Source: an uncultured Thiotrichaceae bacterium (lineage in GTDB: Bacteria > Pseudomonadota > Gammaproteobacteria > Thiotrichales > Thiotrichaceae). Taken from it: a stretch of 5,049 bases of DNA. The stretch lies in NCBI GenBank assembly GCA_938038645.1, contig CALHTA010000081.1, positions 1 through 5,049 on the forward strand, in the 5' to 3' direction. How positions within the stretch are numbered: position 1 is the stretch's first letter; every line of letters starts with the position of its first letter. The notes under the pieces are model-generated. The model was not told the origin of the DNA. It saw only the letters and a list, made by a program, of their open reading frames with translations, and did not search any database. Positions 1-5,049 of the stretch are shown here, one piece after another. Both the position numbers and the translations under genes were made by a program.

Positions 1-71
1 CTAAAAAGCGACTATTACTGCATATTTAATAAAACATTGGCTGATATTAAGTATTGATTAAGGCGTTAGGA

Positions 72-99
72 TTAACATAGACATTGACGCTGGTATGGT
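72..99 (+). promoter_or_regulatory. Possible sigma-70-type promoter for the exported DUF11-like gene
   Basis: TTAACA at 72-77 matches the -35 consensus at 5 of 6 positions. After a 16-base spacer, TATGGT at 94-99 matches the -10 consensus at 4 of 6 and is preceded by TG at 91-92, giving an extended -10. Transcription would begin near 106, leaving a short leader of about 14 bases that still holds the ribosome binding site. The region is AT-rich, so chance matches are likely. This is a by-eye prediction only. Confidence 0.3.
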
Positions 100-108
100 C
101 ATAACAAT

Positions 109-113
109 TAGGT
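109..113 (+). promoter_or_regulatory. Ribosome binding site (TAGGT) that fixes the start at 120
   Basis: TAGGT, with core AGG at 110-112, lies seven bases before the ATG at 120, which is normal Shine-Dalgarno spacing. An in-frame TAA at 102-104 excludes any start further upstream. The ATG also opens directly into a signal peptide, which supports the same start. Confidence 0.6.
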
Positions 114-119
114 AATAAC

Positions 120-638
120 ATGAATAATATATATAAAAATAATCGTGTCTTCTTCATTCTTTGGGGTATCGTCCTTTTCGCCGTTGCTATCGCAAGCACA
201 ACTTCTTTCGCTGCCGAGGACCAAATTAAAGTCTGGTCTAAAGCTGAAACAAAGGTGACCGTTGAGAAAGATGGAAAGAAAGTAGAAAAGAAGGTTCCTG
301 CCGTTAAGGTATTACCGGGCAAGGTGGTCTATTACACAACTGAATATAAAAACATTAGTAAAAAGTCAGTTGATGGGATTAACATTATTAACCCTATTCC
401 AAAACTCACCCGATATGTTAGCGGTTCAGCCTATGGTGACAATGCATCGGTAAGCTTTTCAGTCGATGGCGGCAAAACTTGGGGAAAGGCTGATTCTCTT
501 CAAGTTAAAAACAAAGAAGGAAAGATGGTTAAGGCTAAGGCTTCAGACTTTACTCATATCCGCTGGAAACATAAAGGTGCACTAAAATCAGGTTCTACTA
601 AAAAGGCAGCCTTTCAGGTAACGTTATTAAAACCATAA
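120..638 (+). CDS. Exported lysine-rich protein with a single DUF11-like domain, function unknown
   Basis: The 172-residue product has a signal peptide: basic start, hydrophobic core at about residues 11-27, and probable signal peptidase I cleavage after SFA (residue 31). The mature part (about 141 residues) resembles one DUF11/conserved-repeat beta-sandwich domain. Visible signs are PGKVVYY near 66-72, an N-rich turn then INPIPKLTRYVSGSA near 90-104, and a closing strand ending FQVTL near 165-169, which parallel the family's 'GD.V.Y', 'DPLP.g..yv.GS' and 'G.t..~F.V.v' pattern. There is no lipobox, cysteine, anchor or sorting signal, so a soluble periplasmic or secreted protein is likely. It is strikingly basic: about 27 lysines in the mature chain against roughly 13 acidic residues. 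DUF11 domains usually occur as repeats in large surface proteins, so a lone domain is less typical. It stands alone on its strand, converging on the transglycosylase gene. The export call is firm, the domain call is moderate, and no function can be assigned. Confidence 0.85.
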   Translation: MNNIYKNNRVFFILWGIVLFAVAIASTTSFAAEDQIKVWSKAETKVTVEKDGKKVEKKVPAVKVLPGKVVYYTTEYKNISKKSVDGINIINPIPKLTRYVSGSAYGDNASVSFSVDGGKTWGKADSLQVKNKEGKMVKAKASDFTHIRWKHKGALKSGSTKKAAFQVTLLKP

Positions 639-652
639 GTTCAATTAGTTAT

Positions 653-1387
653 TTACGGCTTACGGTATAAGTGAGGGGCTCGGCTTTTCATAAAGTCCAG
701 CCCTTGCCGCCCAGGTTTAGCCGTTAACGCTTCAGGTTTTATAACTGGAGTTGAATAGTTTGAATTAACGGCTTGAGTCTTACCCTTGAGTGGTTTGTAA
801 GGGTAATAAACTGTACCATTTGCAATCGTTTGACTCTGTCTTATCGCTTTTTGAGGGGCTAATCTATGATAAATAGCGATTACGTTTTTGACATAGTTTT
901 GGGTTTCTCTAAATGGCGGAATGCCTTTATATTGATCCACTCTTCCTTCGCCCGCATTATATCCCGCCAAAGCAAACTTAAGGTTTCCACCAAAACGGTT
1001 TAGCAGCCACTTCAAGTATTTGGAACCCGCCATGACGTTTTGTTTTGCATTAAAGCTATTGCTAACCCCAAAACGATCAGCAGTATCTGGCATTAGCTGC
1101 ATTAAACCCTCCGCACCTGCTGAGGAAACTGCCTTGAGTTGAAAACATGACTCTACTGCGATAACGGCCAAGATCAGCTCTCTATCAATTCGGTGTTTAC
1201 TTGCAGCAAGCTGGATTGCCGAAGCATGGCTTGCCGCTTTACGCTCTAATGATATTGGACTAGCTTTCAGGCAACCTGCCGCAACAGCAGTCTCAATAGA
1301 TAATAGTGACGCAATAAAAACCGCTAGCAGCGGCTTTGAGTAAGCAGCACCAACAGATAAGATCTGTATACTTGAAGACTTTTTCAT
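653..1387 (-). CDS. Exported lytic transglycosylase with an SLT domain
   Basis: This 244-residue enzyme should cleave the MurNAc-GlcNAc bond of peptidoglycan in the periplasm, leaving 1,6-anhydroMurNAc ends. Residues 1 to about 36 form a signal peptide with a hydrophobic stretch near 19-30 and a likely cut after TAVA. The goose-lysozyme-like SLT domain spans about 55-175. It includes the catalytic glutamate E79 in AVESCF, GLMQLMP at 94-100, the NV..G..YL...L segment at 117-129, AGYNAGEGRV at 141-150, and ETQNYVKNV at 161-169. All family 1 hallmark motifs are intact, so it should be active. The tail after about 178 is basic, rich in tyrosine and proline, and matches no domain I recognise. The only mature-chain cysteines are C39 and C81. 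The gene begins 39 bases after truD with no good Shine-Dalgarno sequence; it may share the operon transcript. The start is chosen because MKKSSS opens a proper signal peptide. The subfamily is not resolved, so no symbol is given. Confidence 0.93.
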   Translation of the reverse strand: MKKSSSIQILSVGAAYSKPLLAVFIASLLSIETAVAAGCLKASPISLERKAASHASAIQLAASKHRIDRELILAVIAVESCFQLKAVSSAGAEGLMQLMPDTADRFGVSNSFNAKQNVMAGSKYLKWLLNRFGGNLKFALAGYNAGEGRVDQYKGIPPFRETQNYVKNVIAIYHRLAPQKAIRQSQTIANGTVYYPYKPLKGKTQAVNSNYSTPVIKPEALTAKPGRQGLDFMKSRAPHLYRKP

Positions 1388-1426
1388 TATTAATTAAGCA
1401 GCCCGATATAAAACTATATTTATTTG

Positions 1427-2470
1427 TTAGTCCTGTAACGATTTATTTAGTTCATTCACATCGGTGAAAGCACCTAACTCTTGAAGCACACTGGTCGCGT
1501 AAGAACCTGGTTTTAATCTAAAGCTGAGTGATAAAACATCCTCTGAAAGCCAATGGTGATTAAAGTCAGACACCAACAACCTCATGGAACGGCGCTCTTG
1601 CTTTAAACCATGCCTTTCCAAACCTTCACTCATTACAGAAAGCTGCTTGGCAATCCTCAACTCTTCACTTTTTATTGTGCCATTAGATTGAAGCTCGCCC
1701 TCACCCCATAACGGACCCGTTGGGTGCAAATCATAATCTAAAATCCGCCTCTCAAGCTGCGCATCCAAAGGCTCATAAAAACAGCTGTTAGAGCCATCAA
1801 GTTGAAACACATCACCATCCAATGCGGTATTCCAGCTGCCTTGTTCGACGCGTGACGATAAATAGTGATTGAACAACCAAGAACGTGCAGCGGATAGGTA
1901 CATGCTCTTTTGATGTCGAGCCTTCGGTTTAATCTGACCGGAAAACCAAGCTGTTGCGCGCTCAATATTGTGATTATCTCTACCAAATCGCTGAGTGCCA
2001 AAATAATTAGGCACGCCTTGTTCAGTGATTATGTTAATTGTGTCTTCTAAGGCTGCTTTATCTCCCACACAATTTCTTATTATCAGCGAAAAGCGATTAC
2101 CTTTTAAGGTACCAATTCTGACCTTTCTGTTATGGCGAACCTCTTCTAACACTTCAATAGAGTCAGGAAGATGGGCTGACCAATCTGGAGAAGGCTTACC
2201 CGGCAACCAAACGCTAAACCATTGAGTGGTTACGGCGTGCCTGTCTTTTAAACCAGCATAAGATACGTCGCGTCGCGCAATGCCAGCAATGTCTGCAAGC
2301 TGCTTGCTGGTCCACTCAGTATTTTGCCCGGTTTTACGAATCTTTAAGCAGGCGTGCTCACCTTCACCCGTCGGTTCAAAATCGGGGATTTCATCAACCT
2401 GGAAATCTTCATTTACCGTTCGAATATTCCCAGTAAGAAAGCATGCATTTTGGGTTCGTTGAAATTCCAT
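1427..2470 (-). CDS. truD: tRNA pseudouridine(13) synthase TruD
   Basis: TruD isomerises uridine 13 in the D-stem region of certain tRNAs, notably tRNA-Glu in E. coli, to pseudouridine in the cytoplasm. At 347 residues it is almost the length of the E. coli enzyme (349). The N-terminal catalytic part has VNEDFQVDEIP at 19-29 and the signature GLKDRHAVTTQW at 73-84, whose D76 matches the catalytic aspartate (D80 in E. coli). GNRF at 124-127 carries the asparagine and phenylalanine expected near the active site. NYFGTQRFGRDNHN at 155-168 leads into the TruD-specific inserted domain, with GPLWGEGEL at 252-260. RLKPGSYATSVLQEL at 318-332 completes the catalytic fold. Nothing appears truncated. 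The start codon shares one base with the tsaB stop (TGATG) and has no strong Shine-Dalgarno sequence, which suggests translation by reinitiation after tsaB. In many gammaproteobacteria truD instead lies with ispD, ispF and surE, so this placement is different. Confidence 0.97.
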   Translation of the reverse strand: MEFQRTQNACFLTGNIRTVNEDFQVDEIPDFEPTGEGEHACLKIRKTGQNTEWTSKQLADIAGIARRDVSYAGLKDRHAVTTQWFSVWLPGKPSPDWSAHLPDSIEVLEEVRHNRKVRIGTLKGNRFSLIIRNCVGDKAALEDTINIITEQGVPNYFGTQRFGRDNHNIERATAWFSGQIKPKARHQKSMYLSAARSWLFNHYLSSRVEQGSWNTALDGDVFQLDGSNSCFYEPLDAQLERRILDYDLHPTGPLWGEGELQSNGTIKSEELRIAKQLSVMSEGLERHGLKQERRSMRLLVSDFNHHWLSEDVLSLSFRLKPGSYATSVLQELGAFTDVNELNKSLQD

Positions 2471-3180
2471 CAGATGGGCTTACTTTGCTCAGCTTTCTTT
2501 TTAGCAACATCATTACGCAAGTAAACTGGCTCAGCGTATGCAGCATCTATCATCTCACCTCTGACAAATGCAGAGGCAGCAAGCTTTGCGATATAGTAAG
2601 CATTTGGGAAAACATCTTTAGTGGCATTGCTTATTTCAGTGGAATCATACTTCATCAGTTCTGGGTGGTAGGCATTCCAGCCACTGCCAAAACGGATTTC
2701 TTTATTATTAAATTCAGCCATTACCTCAGGTTTTGAGAGCTGCTCTTTACCCTCAAGGCAAACCACTCCAGCAATTTGCTTGTATTGCGCCCAATAAACT
2801 TCCCCCATTCGCGCATCAATTGCGGGGATAAACGTTATCTCATCAGAAGCTAGCAATCCTGATGTTTTATCCAAGACCTGCTGAGCCATCGCGCCCAACG
2901 TTGAAATGGGAATTACTGGCTTATCAATTGCTAAAGCCAATCCTTGGGCAATCCCCACTGCAATCCTCAAACCCGTAAAAGCGCCGGGGCCACGGCCAAA
3001 TGCAATAGCATCTAAAGAAGACCTGGTGACGCCCGCCTCATCTAAAATTTCATCCATCATCGGTAAAATAAGCTGCGTATGCTTTCTAGGTGCAAGCTCA
3101 TACCTGGTGATAATCTCTCCATCGTTATATAAGGCCGCAGAACAGGCTTCAGTTGCCGTTTCAATCGCTAAAATCTTCAT
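2470..3180 (-). CDS. tsaB: tRNA t6A37 threonylcarbamoyl transferase complex subunit TsaB
   Basis: TsaB is the non-catalytic partner that binds TsaD and TsaE to transfer the threonylcarbamoyl group to A37 of tRNAs reading ANN codons. The 236-residue product has the ASKHA-type nucleotide-fold start MKILAIETATEACSAAL at 1-17, the glycine-rich GRGPGAFTGLRIAVGIAQGLA at 63-83, PISTL at 91-95, IDARMGEVYW at 121-130, and the C-terminal AEPVYLRNDVA at 216-226. This matches the short bacterial TsaB form (231 residues in E. coli). It lacks the longer, metal-binding layout of TsaD, so it is not the catalytic paralogue. Its ATG overlaps the helicase stop as ATGA, with only a short GAGA motif before it, implying translational coupling. 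The helicase-tsaB adjacency is also present in E. coli (yoaA-tsaB). No fused acetyltransferase domain (as in TsaB-RimI fusions) is seen. Confidence 0.97.
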   Translation of the reverse strand: MKILAIETATEACSAALYNDGEIITRYELAPRKHTQLILPMMDEILDEAGVTRSSLDAIAFGRGPGAFTGLRIAVGIAQGLALAIDKPVIPISTLGAMAQQVLDKTSGLLASDEITFIPAIDARMGEVYWAQYKQIAGVVCLEGKEQLSKPEVMAEFNNKEIRFGSGWNAYHPELMKYDSTEISNATKDVFPNAYYIAKLAASAFVRGEMIDAAYAEPVYLRNDVAKKKAEQSKPI

Positions 3181-5049
3181 TTCTCTATATTCGCAAAAAA
3201 TCGCTCGGTCACTTCGCGCTTTGTTGTACGAGGAACTCTGGGTAAGCTTTCTAAAAATACTCGGCCATAAGATTTCGTCCGCAAACGTGGATCACAAATC
3301 ATCAATACGCCTTTGTCTTTTTCATCTCGAATCAATCGCCCAACACCCTGCTTCATCGCTATAACCGCCTGAGGTAATTGATAATCTCCAAAAGGATTAC
3401 CACCCTGCTCCCTAATCGACTTTATCCTTGCTTCGAGCACTGGATCTCCTGGTGATGCAAAAGGAAATTTGTCAATGATGACACAACGCAAAGCATCCCC
3501 TCGCACATCGACACCTTCCCAGAAAGTACTAGTACCTAACAGTACAGCATTACCGTGGTCTTTGAAGCGCTGAATCATCTCAGCCTGAGAGGTATCACCT
3601 TGAACTAGAATGGGGTATTCAATTTCCGTTTTTAAGAGCTCTGCCGCCTGATTCAACGCTCGGTAGCTGGTAAACAACATAAACGTTCTGCCCTTACAGG
3701 CATTGATCACTGGAATGGACTCCTCTACCAACCTTGATACAAAATCATGCTGCTGCGGTTCTGGCATATTAGGCGGCGCATACAAAAGCGCGTTGTGCCA
3801 ATAGTCAAAAGGACTGTCTAGCAGTAACGTCTTTGGCTCATCTAAGCCTATTCGTTTGGTGAAATGTTCAAAATTCTGACCCACCGCAAGCGTTGCTGAC
3901 GTTAAAATCCAAGCGCAGGGATAAGAATCAAGCTGCTTTCGAAACGGCTCAGCGATTTCGAGGGGTGTAGACGTCAAAGTAAAAGAACGAGTATAGGTCT
4001 CGTACCATTGAACCGTTTCCGGTTTTGGTTTTTTAAAGTTTTGCAGGTGCGAAGACATGACAAAAAGGCGCTCGTAACAAGCTAAAAGACCTTTGCTTCG
4101 CTCACTCGCCATTTTTAACTGCTCTAACAATGCATCAATCACATCCGTTAGATTTTCCAACTCTCGTTGAATAGGCGCTTTATCACGAATTTTATACCAA
4201 GGCTCACGCAAGCCCGGTTTATCCATCGCTAAGCGAAAGTCCATGACAACTTTTTCAAGGCTTGCTAATAACGTCCGTAGATCGGCCATATCAGATGCCG
4301 ACTCAAGGCATTCTGCGGTGGCGTCTCGACTTAGCTCTAGCAACTGACGGCTGCTTAAAGTGTCACTAAAGAAAGTCGAGGCAATCTCTGGAAGCTGATG
4401 AGCCTCATCTAAAATAATAGCGTTTGCACTCGGTAAGATTTCACCAAAACCGTCTTCTTTTAAAGCTAAGTCTGCAAAGAAAAGGTGATGGTTGACAACA
4501 ACAATATCCGCTTCTTGTGCTTCTCGACGAGCTACAACTACATGACACTCTTGATAATCATCACACTCAGCGCCCAAACAATTATCCGCTGTCGAGGTTA
4601 CTAAAGGCCAAACCTCTGCATCTCTAGGAACTGAGGAAAGCTCAGACACATCCCCAGACTGAGTGACAAAAGCCCAGTCGTCAATTTTTCGCAAGTGCGA
4701 GATGGACTTTTTATCCTTAAATCGCCCTTCAAATTGAGCTAGCCTCATTCGATGCTTGCAAAGATAGTTTGCACGGCCTTTTAACAATGCTGTTTGCACA
4801 CTGGACTTGAGGGCTTTTTTAACGAGGGGTAAATCTTTTAAGAACAATTGATCTTGGAGCGTTTTACTACCAGTAGAAACAATGACTTTGCCACCGCTAA
4901 GAAACGCAGGGAGCAAATAGGCAAATGTTTTACCTACGCCTGTGCCTGCTTCGATTACTACCGAGCCATTTGTTTCAATAGCTTCAGTAACTGCCTCAAG
5001 CATCGCTTGTTGCTGTGGCCTAACCTGAAACCCAGAAATTACTTGCGCG
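3177..5049 (-). CDS. yoaA: YoaA-like ATP-dependent DNA helicase, DinG/XPD family (5' end beyond the window)
   Basis: This is a superfamily 2 iron-sulfur helicase expected to unwind DNA 5' to 3'. E. coli YoaA works with HolC in repair of stalled replication. Counting from the ATG at 5003, it shows Walker A EAGTGVGKT at 18-26, STGSKTLQDQL at 43-53, four cysteines for a 4Fe-4S cluster (C82, C142, C147, C153), VVVNHHLFFADL at 168-179, the Walker B box DEAH at 199-202, TSATL at 368-372, SPFDYW at 397-402, FWEGVDVRGD at 494-503 and the arginine-finger motif QGVGRLIRD at 552-560. The frame stays open from 5003 to the window edge and encodes ISGFQVRPQQQAM, the conserved Q-motif region, so 5003 is an internal methionine and the true start lies outside. 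By comparison with E. coli YoaA (about 636 residues) roughly ten codons are missing. YoaA is preferred over DinG because of the length and the tsaB neighbour. The 3' end overlaps tsaB. Confidence 0.95.
   Translation of the reverse strand, partial: AQVISGFQVRPQQQAMLEAVTEAIETNGSVVIEAGTGVGKTFAYLLPAFLSGGKVIVSTGSKTLQDQLFLKDLPLVKKALKSSVQTALLKGRANYLCKHRMRLAQFEGRFKDKKSISHLRKIDDWAFVTQSGDVSELSSVPRDAEVWPLVTSTADNCLGAECDDYQECHVVVARREAQEADIVVVNHHLFFADLALKEDGFGEILPSANAIILDEAHQLPEIASTFFSDTLSSRQLLELSRDATAECLESASDMADLRTLLASLEKVVMDFRLAMDKPGLREPWYKIRDKAPIQRELENLTDVIDALLEQLKMASERSKGLLACYERLFVMSSHLQNFKKPKPETVQWYETYTRSFTLTSTPLEIAEPFRKQLDSYPCAWILTSATLAVGQNFEHFTKRIGLDEPKTLLLDSPFDYWHNALLYAPPNMPEPQQHDFVSRLVEESIPVINACKGRTFMLFTSYRALNQAAELLKTEIEYPILVQGDTSQAEMIQRFKDHGNAVLLGTSTFWEGVDVRGDALRCVIIDKFPFASPGDPVLEARIKSIREQGGNPFGDYQLPQAVIAMKQGVGRLIRDEKDKGVLMICDPRLRTKSYGRVFLESLPRVPRTTKREVTERFFANIEK

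Noticed and set aside
63..90. Imperfect inverted repeat GCGTTA / TGACGC in the leader of the DUF11-like gene
   Set aside because: Only six pairs including a wobble, with a 16-base gap. This is too weak to call an operator.
47..322. Minus-strand open frame of 91 codons over the promoter and 5' part of the DUF11-like gene
   Set aside because: It is antisense to a gene with a good ribosome binding site and signal peptide, and its translation is low-complexity and unlike any family I know.
674..705. Possible hairpin, stem 674-680 with 699-705
   Set aside because: The stem is seven pairs with one wobble and an 18-base loop, there is no following T-run, and it lies inside transglycosylase codons. 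It is not a credible terminator.
1388..1440. Possible promoter before the transglycosylase (TTACAG and TATAGT on the minus strand)
   Set aside because: The spacing is only 14 bases and the other -10 choices match poorly. The AT-rich region gives such matches by chance.
1738..2736. Several short open frames in other frames within truD and tsaB (at 1738-2001, 2025-2225, 2280-2462 and 2443-2736)
   Set aside because: All are shadows of well-conserved genes, with no ribosome binding site or domain of their own.
2906..3364. Plus-strand open frame of 152 codons
   Set aside because: It lies antisense across tsaB and the end of the helicase gene, both with intact family motifs. Its translation shows no recognisable domain.
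1..5049. Mobile elements, CRISPR arrays, tRNA or other RNA genes, defence or biosynthetic clusters
   Set aside because: No transposase or integrase frame, direct-repeat array, tRNA-like fold or cluster enzyme was seen on either strand. All long frames are accounted for by the five genes listed.

Overview
The window looks like ordinary chromosomal DNA from a gammaproteobacterium with a moderately low GC content (mid-40s percent by eye). The basis is a YoaA-type DinG-family helicase gene followed directly by tsaB, an adjacency also known from E. coli, and protein lengths close to their E. coli counterparts. A marine, Cycloclasticus/Methylophaga-like lineage would fit the base composition, but that is only a guess.

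Layout, left to right. A 119-base leader carries a plausible promoter and a good ribosome binding site. It precedes a plus-strand gene (120-638) for a small, exported, very lysine-rich protein resembling a single DUF11-type beta-sandwich domain. This gene converges, with a 14-base gap, on a minus-strand block that fills the rest of the window. In transcription order the block is: a YoaA-like iron-sulfur helicase (3177 to beyond 5049, 5' end outside the window), tsaB (2470-3180), truD (1427-2470) and an exported lytic transglycosylase (653-1387).

The first three minus-strand genes are tightly coupled: helicase and tsaB overlap as ATGA, and tsaB and truD share one base as TGATG. The transglycosylase follows after 39 bases. 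The likely operon therefore joins a DNA-repair helicase with two tRNA-modification genes (t6A37 and pseudouridine-13), followed by a cell-wall enzyme that may be read through from the same transcript.

I see no mobile element, CRISPR array, RNA gene, integration site or defence cassette, and no gene-free stretch over 300 bases. I found no evidence of a new multi-gene system. The least explained item is the lysine-rich secreted protein, and the most unusual contextual one is truD placed behind tsaB.
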